A DNA stretch of 64,000 nt from Rubrivivax sp. SCN 71-131 (GTDB lineage Bacteria > Pseudomonadota > Gammaproteobacteria > Burkholderiales > Burkholderiaceae_C): contig MEFD01000026.1 in NCBI GenBank assembly GCA_001724995.1, positions 1 through 64,000 of the forward strand, read 5' to 3'. The notes under the pieces are model-generated. The model made no database searches and was not told the DNA's origin. It saw only the letters and a list, made by a program, of their open reading frames with translations. A program made the position numbers and the translations under genes. Within the stretch, counting starts at the first letter, position 1; each line of letters opens with the position of its first letter. Shown one piece after another: positions 9,145-17,647 of the stretch.

Positions 9145-9843
9145 ATGAGCACTTCCCCGTCCATCGACGCCTGCTGGTTCGGCAAGCTGCCCTCGATCGG
9201 CGACTTCGTCGGCCGGCGCATGCCCCACGCCCTGGCCACCGACTGGGACTACTGGTTGCGCAGCGGGCTCGACCAGCTGCGCAGCGAGGCCCCCGAGAGC
9301 TGGACGCAGCGCTTCATCCATTCGCCGATCTGGTTCTTCCTGACTCCGGCGCCCGTCACCGGCGTGCCCGCCTGCGGCGTGATCGCGCCGAGCGTCGATC
9401 GCGTCGGGCGCTTCTATCCTTTGACCGTGATGTCGCTGGCCGGCGCGCAGCAGCAGGCGATGGCGGAGCCGGCCACGCTCTCGCGCTTCCTCGCCGGCGC
9501 GCACGCCGCGGTGGTGGACGCGCGGCGCCTGCCGCTGTCGCCCGACGAGCTCGACGCGCGCCTGGCCGCGCTGCCCTCGCCCTTCGAGCACCGCGCCGCC
9601 CCGGCGATGCCGCCGTTGATCGCCGACATCCTGGCCGACCTGGAGGCCGCCAGCGAGGCCACGGGCGCCGCCTCGCCCGTCGCCATGCCCAGCGCCGACC
9701 TGCGCAGCGTGCTCGCCAAGGGCGCCGACAGCAGCGTGTGGTGGGTCTCGCCCACGGCACAGTGGTCGTTCCAGGAATTCAGCCTCGGCGGCGCGCTGCA
9801 CCGACCGCTCTTTCTGCGCCTGTTCCAGGGCGCCTCGCGCTGA
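9145..9843 (+). CDS. tagF: T6SS post-translational regulator TagF
   Basis: This 232-residue protein opens with CWFGKLPSIGDFVGRR, the diagnostic TagF/ImpM motif. Other features are the WSQRF-like WTQRFIHSPIWFFLTPA, GVIAPSVDRVGRFYPLTV and a C-terminal SVWWVSP. In Pseudomonas and Agrobacterium, TagF represses T6SS, in part by binding Fha. In some species it is fused to the phosphatase PppA; no phosphatase part is present here. It lies 10 bases after tssM and 24 before tssA in the same operon. With the kinases at 22304 and 24330 it suggests threonine-phosphorylation control of this T6SS. Confidence 0.9.
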   Translation: MSTSPSIDACWFGKLPSIGDFVGRRMPHALATDWDYWLRSGLDQLRSEAPESWTQRFIHSPIWFFLTPAPVTGVPACGVIAPSVDRVGRFYPLTVMSLAGAQQQAMAEPATLSRFLAGAHAAVVDARRLPLSPDELDARLAALPSPFEHRAAPAMPPLIADILADLEAASEATGAASPVAMPSADLRSVLAKGADSSVWWVSPTAQWSFQEFSLGGALHRPLFLRLFQGASR

Positions 9844-9867
9844 GCACGCCACCCCGGAGCCCGACGC

Positions 9868-10908
9868 ATGCCCGACCTTCAAGCCCTGTTGCAGCCGATC
9901 GACGAGGACGCGCCCTGCGGCGAGGATCTGACCTACGACGCCGACTTCCTGGCCCTCGAGACTGCCGCGGCCGGAAAGCCCGAGCAGCAGTTCGGCGACA
10001 CGCTGATCGCGGCCGAACCGCCCGAGTGGCGCGACCTCGAGAAGCGCTGCCGCACCCTCTTCACGCGCACCAAGGACCTGCGCGTGGCCGGCCTGCTCGC
10101 ACGCGCCTGGGTCAACGTCCACGGCATGCCCGGTCTGGCCGATGCGCTCGAGCTTTTCGCCGCGCTGCTCGAGGCGCACTGGGACCGCGTGCATCCGCTG
10201 CCCGAGGACGGCGACCCCTTCATGCGCGTGAATGCGCTGGGCATGCTGGACGACCCGACCGGCCTGCTCGGCGACCTGCGCGGCTGCGATCTGCTGCGCG
10301 TAGCCGGCGCCGGCGCCGGCGTCAGCGTGCGCGACGCGCTCATGCTGCTGCGTGGGCAGACGCTCGAGCAGCAGCCGAGCTTCACCGCCACCCAGCTGCG
10401 CCTGGCGGCCACCGACGCCTGGCTGCAGGGCCAGCCGGCGCTGCGCGCGCTGCCTGCGGCCCGCGCCAGCCTGCAGCGCATCGTCGGCGTCTGCGCGGCG
10501 CAGCTGCAGGCCGCGGAGCGCCCCCGGTTCGAGAACCTCGGGCCGATGCTCGACCTGCTGGCGCAGCTCGAGCCGCGCGAGGGTGCGGCAGCGCTGCCGC
10601 AGGCAGGCGACGCGGAACCCGGGGACGCTGCCGCAATCGGCACCGGCGCCGGCACCGGCACCGGCATGCCCGCCGGGGCCGCCGTGGGCGAACTGCGCAG
10701 CCGCGAGGACGCGCGCCGCCAATTGCTCGCCGTGGCCGAGTTCCTCGAGCGCACCGAGCCCACCAACCCGGCGCCGCTGCTGGTGCGCCGTGCAGCCCGG
10801 CTGATGGGCATGGGCTTCATCGACATCCTGCGCGAACTCGCACCCGACAGCCTGGGCACGGTGCAGAACATCACCGGCGAACAGGGCGACGCGTCCTCAG
10901 ACGGATGA
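9868..10908 (+). CDS. tssA: T6SS cap/baseplate-associated protein TssA
   Basis: This 346-residue protein has the ImpA N-terminal domain (residues about 8-115: PCGEDLTYDADFLALE, KPEQQFGDTLI, EWRDLEKRCRTLFTRTKDLRVA, LEAHWDRVHPL). A middle region and a short C-terminal domain follow, with EPTNPAPLLVRRAARLMGMGFIDILRELAPDSL. The end matches the short TssA class that sits near the baseplate. A Gly/Thr-rich linker separates the two parts. TssA helps start and guide sheath polymerisation. A 201-base gap follows before tssB, the largest inside the cluster. Confidence 0.9.
   Translation: MPDLQALLQPIDEDAPCGEDLTYDADFLALETAAAGKPEQQFGDTLIAAEPPEWRDLEKRCRTLFTRTKDLRVAGLLARAWVNVHGMPGLADALELFAALLEAHWDRVHPLPEDGDPFMRVNALGMLDDPTGLLGDLRGCDLLRVAGAGAGVSVRDALMLLRGQTLEQQPSFTATQLRLAATDAWLQGQPALRALPAARASLQRIVGVCAAQLQAAERPRFENLGPMLDLLAQLEPREGAAALPQAGDAEPGDAAAIGTGAGTGTGMPAGAAVGELRSREDARRQLLAVAEFLERTEPTNPAPLLVRRAARLMGMGFIDILRELAPDSLGTVQNITGEQGDASSDG
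10638..10665 (+). repeat. Short GGCACC-type tandem repeat in the tssA linker
   Basis: Imperfect GGCACC hexamers, about four and a half units with one GGCGCC variant, encode alternating Gly-Thr/Gly-Ala in the linker of TssA. The unit is a multiple of three, so changes in copy number would alter linker length without breaking the frame. Confidence 0.6.
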
Positions 10909-11036
10909 ACCGGATGCACCCGAGGCGATCGCCAAGCCCATGCGCCGGGCGCGCGCCATCCCCAGCAGGCAGGGCGGCCCGGGTCGCGGCGCCCGAGGGC
11001 TCGCTGCTATCGTGGCATCCGTCATCCCTGCAAGGC

Positions 11037-11065
11037 TTGGCGCCCGGGCCGGGCGGATCGACAAT
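11037..11065 (+). promoter_or_regulatory. Possible sigma-70 promoter before tssB
   Basis: The 201-base gap between tssA and tssB (10909-11109) contains TTGGCG and GACAAT separated by 17 bases, each matching four of six consensus positions. This would give a start site about 40 bases before tssB and separate expression of the sheath genes. It is a weak match in GC-rich DNA. Confidence 0.3.
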
Positions 11066-11109
11066 CCCCCACGCGCGGCCAGGCCCGCGCATTCATTCGA
11101 GGTGAACCG

Positions 11110-11640
11110 ATGGGCAAGACAGGTAAGAGCGGCCAGAAATTCATCGCGCGCAACCGGGCGCCCCGCGTGCAGATCGAGTACGACGTCGAGATCTACGGCT
11201 CGGAGAAGAAGGTCCAGATCCCCTTCGTGATGGGCGTCATGGCCGACCTCGCCGGCAAGCCGGTGGAGCCGCTGCCCGACGTCGCCGACCGCAAGTTCCT
11301 CGAGATCGACATCGACAACTTCGACGCCCGCATGAAGGCCATCAAGCCGCGCGTGGCCTTCAACGTGCCGAACACGCTCACCGGCGAAGGCATGCTCAAC
11401 GTCGACCTGAGCTTCGAGAGCATGGACGATTTCTCGCCGGCGGCGATCGCCGACAAGGTCGGCGCGCTGAAGTCGCTGCTCGACGCGCGCACGCAGTTGC
11501 ACAACCTGCTGTCCTACATGGACGGCAAGCAGGGCGCCGAGGAGTTGATCGCCAAGGTGCTGCAAGATCCCACGCTGCTGAAGTCCCTGGCCGCCGCACC
11601 CAACCCGGGTGCTGCCGCGACCGACGGCGACAAGGCCTGA
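11110..11640 (+). CDS. tssB: T6SS contractile-sheath small subunit TssB
   Basis: This 176-residue protein contains the TssB signatures KFIARNRAPRVQIEYDVEIYG, PFVMGVMADLAG, FLEIDIDNFD and LLSYMDGK. TssB and TssC form the heterodimers that build the contractile sheath around the Hcp tube; the TssB N-terminal segment is also the docking site of TagJ in systems that have it, and tagJ is present downstream. AGGTG precedes the ATG. tssC starts 26 bases after the stop. Confidence 0.95.
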   Translation: MGKTGKSGQKFIARNRAPRVQIEYDVEIYGSEKKVQIPFVMGVMADLAGKPVEPLPDVADRKFLEIDIDNFDARMKAIKPRVAFNVPNTLTGEGMLNVDLSFESMDDFSPAAIADKVGALKSLLDARTQLHNLLSYMDGKQGAEELIAKVLQDPTLLKSLAAAPNPGAAATDGDKA

Positions 11641-11666
11641 GCGCTCCCGAGCATTCGGAGGACACG

Positions 11667-13163
11667 ATGAACGCACCCCAGACCGAACGCAGCGAGCAGG
11701 CGCAACTGCTGGAGGGCGGCGACTTCGCCGCGCTGCTGCAGAAGGAATTCCGCCCCAAGACCGACCAGGCGCGCGAGGCCGTCGAATCCGCCGTGCAGAC
11801 CCTGGCGCAGCAGGCGCTGGCGGCCACGGGAACGATCTCCGGCGACGCCTACAAGACCGTCGAGGCCATCATTGCCGAGATCGACAAGCGCCTCTCGGAA
11901 CAGATCAACCTGATCGTCCACCACGCGGACTTCCAGCAGCTCGAAGGCGCCTGGCGCGGCCTGCACTATCTCGTCACGAACACCGAAACCGACGAGATGC
12001 TGAAGATCCGCGTCATGAACATCTCGAAGAAGGAACTGCACCGGACCGTGCGCCGCTACAAGGGCGTGGCCTGGGACCAGAGCCCGCTGTTCAAGAAGGT
12101 CTACGAAGAGGAGTACGGCCAGTTCGGCGGCGAGCCTTACGGCTGCCTGGTCGGCGACTACCACTTCGACCACAGCCCGCCGGACGTCGAACTGCTGGGC
12201 GAGATGGCCAAGATCGCCGCCTCGGCGCACGCGCCCTTCATCACCGGCGCCGCGCCCTCGCTGATGCAGATGGAGTCGTGGCAGGAACTGGCCAACCCGC
12301 GCGACCTGACCAAGATCTTCACCAACACCGAGTACGCCGCCTGGCGCAGCCTGCGCGACTCCGACGACTCCAAATACCTCGGGCTGGCGATGCCGCGCTT
12401 CCTCTCGCGGCTGCCCTACGGCGCCAAGACGAACCCGGTCGACGAGTTCGACTTCGAGGAGGAGACCGCCGGCGGCGAGCACGGCAAGTACTGCTGGGCC
12501 AATGCCGCCTACGCGATGGCGGTGAACATCAACCGCTCGTTCAAGTACTACGGCTGGTGCACCTCGATCCGCGGCGTCGAGTCCGGCGGCGCGGTCGAGA
12601 ACCTGCCCGCGCACACCTTCCCCTCGGACGACGGCGGCATCGACATGAAGTGCCCGACCGAGATCGCCATCAGCGACCGCCGCGAAGCCGAGCTGGCCAA
12701 GAACGGCTTCATGCCGCTCGTGCACCGCAAGAACTCCGACGTCGCCGCCTTCATCGGCGCGCAGTCGCTGAACAAGCCCGCCGAGTACTACGACGCCGAC
12801 GCCAGCGCCAACGCCAACCTCTCGGCGCGCCTGCCCTACATGTTCGCCTGCAGCCGTTTCGCGCACTACCTGAAGTGCATCGTGCGCGACAAGATCGGCT
12901 CCTTCCGGGAGCGCTCGGACATGGAACGCTGGCTCAACGACTGGGTCATGAACTACGTCGACGGCGACCCGGCCAACTCCTCCCAGGAGACCAAGGCGCG
13001 CAAGCCGCTGGCCGCGGCCGAGGTGAAGGTCGAGGAAGTCGAGGGCAACCCGGGCTACTACACCTCCAAGATGTTCCTGCGTCCGCACTACCAGCTCGAG
13101 GGACTGACCGTCTCGCTGCGCCTGGTCTCCAAGCTGCCCTCGGTGAAGGCCGCGGGCAGCTGA
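11667..13163 (+). CDS. tssC: T6SS contractile-sheath large subunit TssC
   Basis: This 498-residue protein has all landmarks of TssC: VHHADFQQLEGAWRGLHYLV, WDQSPLFKKVYEEEYGQFGGEPYG, GDYHFDHSPPD, GAAPSLMQ, FAYWGWCT-like SFKYYGWCTSIRGVESGG, LSARLPYMFACSRFAHYLK and a C-terminal LRPHYQLEGLTVSLRLVSKLP. It carries the ClpV-binding sheath handle. An AGGA Shine-Dalgarno sequence lies 7 bases before the ATG. The next gene starts 10 bases after the stop and is not hcp, the gene often found there. Confidence 0.96.
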   Translation: MNAPQTERSEQAQLLEGGDFAALLQKEFRPKTDQAREAVESAVQTLAQQALAATGTISGDAYKTVEAIIAEIDKRLSEQINLIVHHADFQQLEGAWRGLHYLVTNTETDEMLKIRVMNISKKELHRTVRRYKGVAWDQSPLFKKVYEEEYGQFGGEPYGCLVGDYHFDHSPPDVELLGEMAKIAASAHAPFITGAAPSLMQMESWQELANPRDLTKIFTNTEYAAWRSLRDSDDSKYLGLAMPRFLSRLPYGAKTNPVDEFDFEEETAGGEHGKYCWANAAYAMAVNINRSFKYYGWCTSIRGVESGGAVENLPAHTFPSDDGGIDMKCPTEIAISDRREAELAKNGFMPLVHRKNSDVAAFIGAQSLNKPAEYYDADASANANLSARLPYMFACSRFAHYLKCIVRDKIGSFRERSDMERWLNDWVMNYVDGDPANSSQETKARKPLAAAEVKVEEVEGNPGYYTSKMFLRPHYQLEGLTVSLRLVSKLPSVKAAGS

Positions 13164-13173
13164 AGCCACCGCG

Positions 13174-13893
13174 ATGGCCGACTGGCAGTTCGAAGTCGAG
13201 GCGCAGGGCGACGAGCGGCTGCTCGACGATGCCATCGCGGGCTTCGAGGCGCAGCTGGCCAATGTCGGCGCGCACCTGAGCATCGAAGGCAGCGCGCGGG
13301 CGCAGTACCAGCGCCTCATCGGCGCGATGGCCGACGACCTGCGGCAGCAGGCGCGCGCGGGCCACATCACCTGGGCGCAGGCGGCCGAGCGCGCCAACGA
13401 GGCCCGCAACGCGGTGATGGAGACCTTGCGCGCGCGCAGCACGCCGGCCGGCCGCGCGCTGGCCGAGCGGCTCAAAGGCGAAGGCCGCACGCTCAACGAG
13501 CTCATCGCGCGCAAGGTGACGCAACTGCACGGGCCCGATGCGAAGTTCGCCAGGCTGGCGCCGAGCCAGCAGAACGCGGTCTACGCGGAAATCGTCAAGT
13601 CCGCGGGCAAGTCGAACCCGAAGTTCACCTCCTGGATGCGCCAGTTCGGCACGGCGGGCCGGGGCTTGCTGGTGCTCTCGCTCGCCGTTTCCATCTACCA
13701 GATCGCCACCGCCGAGGACCGCCTGGTCGCCGCGCGGCGCGAGGTCGCCGTGACAGGCGCCGGCATCGGCGGCGGCATCGCCGGGGGTGCCCTGGCGGGG
13801 CTGGCCTGCGGCCCCGGCGCACCGGTGTGCGTGACGGCGGGGGCCTTCGTCGGCGGCGTGCTGGCCGCCTGCGGCGTCTCGCTGCTGTGGTGA
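13174..13893 (+). CDS. Unrecognised glycine-zipper membrane protein inside the T6SS operon
   Basis: This 239-residue protein has no T6SS structural family that I can name. Residues 1-155 are soluble and helical (ITWAQAAERANEARN, TPAGRALAERLKGEGRTLNEL, LAPSQQNAVYAEIVKSAGKSNP). A hydrophobic helix lies at about 162-178, a charged segment at 179-192, then a glycine-zipper hairpin at about 193-235 with CGPGAPVC at the turn. There is no signal peptide. Helical domain plus hydrophobic hairpin recalls colicin-like pore formers, so a membrane-acting T6SS effector is a reasonable inference. A structural accessory protein is the main alternative. It lies 10 bases after tssC, and its partner gene starts 12 bases downstream. 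Confidence 0.65.
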   Translation: MADWQFEVEAQGDERLLDDAIAGFEAQLANVGAHLSIEGSARAQYQRLIGAMADDLRQQARAGHITWAQAAERANEARNAVMETLRARSTPAGRALAERLKGEGRTLNELIARKVTQLHGPDAKFARLAPSQQNAVYAEIVKSAGKSNPKFTSWMRQFGTAGRGLLVLSLAVSIYQIATAEDRLVAARREVAVTGAGIGGGIAGGALAGLACGPGAPVCVTAGAFVGGVLAACGVSLLW

Positions 13894-13905
13894 GATCCCC
13901 CCGTC

Positions 13906-14373
13906 ATGCGCCCCGCCCCTGAAGTGAGCGTACGTCCGGTCGCCGTCGCCCACGAGGACGACCCGCCGCGCTGTGAAGTGCTGCTGCGGGGCCACGCCAC
14001 GGGGACCGGGGTCGGCGGGCGCCTGCTGGAAGCGGCTATCGAGGCCGCGGGCCGCTACCTGCTCTTCGTCACCGACGACTGCCCGTACGAGGAGCAATTG
14101 CATCTCCACCTGCTGGATGCTGCAGGAAAAGTCCTGGACTCGGCTTCCCTGGGCGGCCCCTACAGCACCGGCCGCTTCGTCGGGCCGCGCCTGCTCGACG
14201 ACCGGCGAGTGGGCTTTTCCTTCTTCGACGACAAGGATTGGGAGGTCGAGCTGCTCGACGCGCCGCGGCTGCGGCTGCCGGTCTTCACCGAACCGCTGGG
14301 CGTGTGGCGAGCCAGGCCGCTGCGTTGCCATTTCGTCGTGCATGCACGGCCGCGATCCCTGGTCACCCCGTGA
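13906..14373 (+). CDS. Small soluble partner of the glycine-zipper protein (possible immunity or adaptor)
   Basis: This 155-residue protein is predicted soluble, mostly beta-strand, with no signal peptide or membrane helix. Notable stretches are YLLFVTDDCPYEEQLHLHLLD, GPYSTGRF and RVGFSFFDDKDWEVELL. It follows the glycine-zipper gene by 12 bases, the spacing of effector-immunity pairs. Against that role, immunity proteins to pore-forming toxins are usually membrane proteins, and this one is not. It could instead be a chaperone or adaptor that keeps the hydrophobic partner soluble for loading. Function is not established. Confidence 0.6.
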   Translation: MRPAPEVSVRPVAVAHEDDPPRCEVLLRGHATGTGVGGRLLEAAIEAAGRYLLFVTDDCPYEEQLHLHLLDAAGKVLDSASLGGPYSTGRFVGPRLLDDRRVGFSFFDDKDWEVELLDAPRLRLPVFTEPLGVWRARPLRCHFVVHARPRSLVTP

Positions 14374-14389
14374 GAGGACGACACCCACC

Positions 14390-15172
14390 ATGGTCCGCTT
14401 CGATCCCAACCGCGCGCTCGACCCGCAACTGGTGGCGCTGAAGTCCGAGATCCGCGCCGCGCCGGCCGAGGCCTCGCTGCGCGTCTACCTGTTCCAGCTG
14501 CTGGCCGTGATGGGGCAATGGCGCAAGTCGCTCGAGGCGTTGCAGCTCGCGGCGCAGCTGGACCCGAAGGCGCAGCCGATGGCGCGCACCTACCGCGAGG
14601 CGATCGCCTGCGAGATGCTGCGCGCCGACGTCTTCGCCGGCCGCCGCTCGCCCAGCATCCTGGGCGAACCGCCGCCGTGGATGGGCCTGCTCACGCAGGC
14701 CTTGGAGCGGCTCGGAAAGGGCGACGCGGGCGCCGCCGCCGCGCTGCGCAGCCAGGCCTTCGAGCAGGCGCCGACGAGCAGCGGAACGCTCGACGACGAG
14801 CCCTTCGAGTGGATCGCCGACGCCGACTCGCGCCTGGGGCCGGTGTGCGAGCTGCTGGTCAAGGGCAGCTACTACTGGGTACCGTTCGCCGCCATCCGCA
14901 GCATCGGCTTCGAGAAACCGCAGGACCTGCGCGACTTCGTCTGGACGGCCTGCGAGGTCACGCTCACGAGCGGCGGCACGCTGGCGGGCTTCGTCCCGAC
15001 CCGCTACCCCGGCAGCGAGACGGCAGCGGACAGCCTGCGCCTGGCGCGGCGCACCGAGTGGACCGATCTCGGCGGTGAGCACGCCAGCGGGCTCGGGCAG
15101 CGCGTCTGGCTGGCCGATGGTGACGACCACGCGCTGCTGGACGCGCGGCGCCTGCAGCTCGACGCCGCCTGA
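14390..15172 (+). CDS. tagJ: T6SS accessory protein TagJ (ImpE family)
   Basis: This 260-residue protein has an N-terminal helical TPR-like part (residues about 15-100; RVYLFQLLAVMGQWRKSLEALQLAAQLDP, YREAIACEMLRADVFAGRR) and a C-terminal ImpE domain (FEWIADADSRLGPVCELLVKGSYYWVPFAAIRSI, RDFVWTACEVTLTSGG). The family binds the N-terminal helix of TssB and helps recruit ClpV for sheath disassembly in Pseudomonas HSI-I-type systems. The ATG at 14390 is 16 bases after the preceding stop and starts the conserved region; an in-frame extension upstream only overlaps the neighbouring gene. Confidence 0.88.
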   Translation: MVRFDPNRALDPQLVALKSEIRAAPAEASLRVYLFQLLAVMGQWRKSLEALQLAAQLDPKAQPMARTYREAIACEMLRADVFAGRRSPSILGEPPPWMGLLTQALERLGKGDAGAAAALRSQAFEQAPTSSGTLDDEPFEWIADADSRLGPVCELLVKGSYYWVPFAAIRSIGFEKPQDLRDFVWTACEVTLTSGGTLAGFVPTRYPGSETAADSLRLARRTEWTDLGGEHASGLGQRVWLADGDDHALLDARRLQLDAA

Positions 15173-15228
15173 TCCGGCCCGCTGCGCCTGCGCCCTTCGG
15201 ACGACCGCTCACCGCACGGCTTGGCACG

Positions 15229-15753
15229 ATGGCCGCACCGCGATCCTCCCGCACGCTCGTCGATGGCGGCAAGGACCGCCTGCAGCCGGCGCTGCTGGAC
15301 CGCCTCACGGACGACGCGCCGCTGGCCAGCCAGGAACGCGCCGAGACCGTCTACGTGACCGAATCGCGCCTGCGCGCGGCGCTGCTGCGCGACCTCGGCT
15401 GGCTGCTCAATGCCAACAGCGCCAGCGGCGTGATCGACTTCGACGGCCTGCCGCACGCCGAGCGTTCGGTGCTCAACTACGGCGTGCCGCCGATGTCCGG
15501 GCAACTGCTCTCCGAGCTCGACTGGTCGGCGCTCGAATCCGGCATCCGGCGCGCGATCATCGCCTTCGAGCCGCGCATCCTGGCCGAGACGCTGCAGGTC
15601 ACGCTCGTCCCCGGTTCGTCCTCGCTGTCCAGCCACAACACGCTGCAGTTCGAGATCCGCTGCCAGTTCTGGTCGATGCCCTACCCGATCGAGATGCTGC
15701 TCAAGAGCAGCCTGGATCTCGAATCCGGGCAGGTCGCGGTGCAGCCTGCCTGA
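15229..15753 (+). CDS. tssE: T6SS baseplate protein TssE (gp25-like)
   Basis: This 174-residue protein is related to phage T4 gp25. It has LRAALLRDLGWLLNANS, RSVLNYGVPPMSGQLLS and a C-terminal IRRAIIAFEPRIL..TLQVTL, the EPR motif of gp25 proteins. TssE belongs to the TssEFG wedge and helps start sheath assembly. The gene follows tagJ by 56 bases and precedes tssF by 19. The gap before it holds no clear promoter, so it is probably read from the operon. Confidence 0.93.
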   Translation: MAAPRSSRTLVDGGKDRLQPALLDRLTDDAPLASQERAETVYVTESRLRAALLRDLGWLLNANSASGVIDFDGLPHAERSVLNYGVPPMSGQLLSELDWSALESGIRRAIIAFEPRILAETLQVTLVPGSSSLSSHNTLQFEIRCQFWSMPYPIEMLLKSSLDLESGQVAVQPA

Positions 15754-15772
15754 TGCGGGAGCCGCTGTCCCC

Positions 15773-17647
15773 GTGAAGCCGCAGTTCGTCGAGTACTACA
15801 ACCGCGAGCTGGCCTACCTGCGCGAGCTCGGCGCCGAGTTCGCCGCCGCCTTCCCCAAGGTCGCGGGTCGGCTGGCGATGCGCGACACCGACGTCGCCGA
15901 TCCCTACGTCGAACGCCTGCTCGAGGGCTTCGCCTTCCTCACCGCGCGCATCCAGCTGAAGATGGATGCCGAGTTCCCGCGACTGTCGCAGCGCATCCTC
16001 GAGATGGTCTGCCCGCACTACCTGGCGCCAACGCCGGCGATGCTGGTGGCGCAGGTCGAGCCCAGCGCCACCGAGGGCAGCCTGGCCGCGGGCTTCGCGC
16101 TGCCGGCCGGGACCGTGCTGCGCAGCCGCAAGCTCGCCGACGAGCAGACGCCCTGCGAGTTCCGCACCGGTCAGGAGCTACAGCTGTGGCCGCTCGAAAT
16201 GCTGCGCGCGCGCCTGGCGGGCGCGCCGGTGGAGCTGCCGACGACGGCGCTGCGACTGCCCGTTCCCGCCGCCGGCCACTTGCGGCTGGACCTCGGCACC
16301 CGCAGCGGCCTCAGCTTCGACCAGCTCGCGCTCGACCGGCTCGAGCTCTACCTGGCCGGCCCCGACAGCGTCGCCACGCAGCTGCAGGAACTGATCCACG
16401 GCGGGCTATTGGGCGTCGTCGTGCACGACGCGCAGCATCCGGCGCGGATCTTCGCGCAACTCGGCCCCGAGGTGCTCGAGCCCGAGGGCTTCGAGCAGGC
16501 GCAGGCGCTGCTGCCCTACACCCAGCGCGCCTTCCAGGGCCACCGGCTGCTGCACGAGTACTTCGCCTTCCCGGCGCGCTTTCGCTTCCTCTCCATCCGC
16601 GGTCTGGCGCCGGCCCTGCAGCAATGCGGGCAGCGCCGCATCGCCCTCACGCTGCTGCTGCGCCGGCCGCGGTCCGAGCTCGAGGCCCTGGTCGACGCGC
16701 AGAACATCCTGCTGCACTGCGTGCCAGCGATCAACCTGCTGCAACGCAACGCCGACCGCATCCACCTCAGCCCGGGCGTGAACGAGTACCACGTGGTCGC
16801 GGACCGCACGCGCCCGCGCGATCATGAGGTCTACGCCATCCGCTCGGTGAGCGGTCATTACGAAGGCCGCACCGAGGAGCGCGAGTTCGTGCCGCTCTAC
16901 GCCGCGATGCACGGCCTGCGCGCCGAGGAGCAGGCGTACTACACGGTGCGGCGCGAGCGGCGCCTGTTCTCCGAGCGCGCGCAGCGCCTGGGCCCGCGCA
17001 CGCGCTACCTGGGCAGCGAGGTCTTCCTCTCGCTCGTCGACCCGCGCGATGCGCCGTTCTCCGACGAGTTGCGTCAACTCGGCGTCGTCGTCCTCTGCAC
17101 CAATCGCGACCTGCCGCTGCTGATGCCGGTGGGCCATGCCGGGGGCGACCTGATGCCGGTCGAGTCGGCGCCGATCGGGGCGATCCGCATCGTCGCCGGG
17201 CCGTCGCAGCCGACGGAGGCGGTCGCCGAAAGCGAGATCACCTGGCGGCTGATCTCGCATCTCACGCTCAACTACCTCGCCCTGAGCGACCGCTCCGACG
17301 AGGAGGGCGCGGCCACGCTGCGCGACCTGCTGGGGCTTTATCGCGACCTCGGCCAGCGCGAGCTCGGCGGTCAGATCCAGGGCGTGGCCTCGCTCGCGCT
17401 CGAGCCGATCACGCGACGCCTGCCGCAGCACCGGCAGCTCGTCTACGGACGCGGCGTCGGCCTGCGGCTCGTCGTCGACGACGCGCCCTTTGCCGGCGTC
17501 AGCCCCTGGCCGCTGGCGGCGGTGCTGGAGCAGTTCTTCAGCCGCCACGTCGGCATCAACAGCTTCACCGAGCTCGAACTGCACTCGCGCCAGCGCGGGC
17601 GCCTGGCCATCTGGCCGGCGCGCATGGGACAGAGGCCCGCGGCATGA
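15773..17647 (+). CDS. tssF: T6SS baseplate protein TssF
   Basis: This 624-residue protein begins at a GTG with the typical sequence MKPQFVEYYNRELAYLRELGAEFA and has DPYVERLLEGFAFLTARIQLKMDAEFPR and PHYLAPTPAML. TssF forms the baseplate wedge with TssG and TssE. The C-terminal part includes YLALSD, LGLY and FSRHVGINSFTELELHS. The family is normally about 590-620 residues, so the gene is complete. Its last four bases overlap the tssG start (ATGA), indicating translational coupling. Confidence 0.95.
   Translation: MKPQFVEYYNRELAYLRELGAEFAAAFPKVAGRLAMRDTDVADPYVERLLEGFAFLTARIQLKMDAEFPRLSQRILEMVCPHYLAPTPAMLVAQVEPSATEGSLAAGFALPAGTVLRSRKLADEQTPCEFRTGQELQLWPLEMLRARLAGAPVELPTTALRLPVPAAGHLRLDLGTRSGLSFDQLALDRLELYLAGPDSVATQLQELIHGGLLGVVVHDAQHPARIFAQLGPEVLEPEGFEQAQALLPYTQRAFQGHRLLHEYFAFPARFRFLSIRGLAPALQQCGQRRIALTLLLRRPRSELEALVDAQNILLHCVPAINLLQRNADRIHLSPGVNEYHVVADRTRPRDHEVYAIRSVSGHYEGRTEEREFVPLYAAMHGLRAEEQAYYTVRRERRLFSERAQRLGPRTRYLGSEVFLSLVDPRDAPFSDELRQLGVVVLCTNRDLPLLMPVGHAGGDLMPVESAPIGAIRIVAGPSQPTEAVAESEITWRLISHLTLNYLALSDRSDEEGAATLRDLLGLYRDLGQRELGGQIQGVASLALEPITRRLPQHRQLVYGRGVGLRLVVDDAPFAGVSPWPLAAVLEQFFSRHVGINSFTELELHSRQRGRLAIWPARMGQRPAA

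Noticed and set aside
13174..13893. Reading the gene after tssC as hcp, from its position
   Set aside because: Its sequence has no Hcp beta-barrel motifs, has hydrophobic helices, and the true hcp start is at the left edge.
13906..14373. Assigning the small gene after the glycine-zipper gene firmly as an immunity protein
   Set aside because: It has the right position, but no membrane segment or export signal as expected for immunity to a membrane toxin. Kept as an open possibility only.
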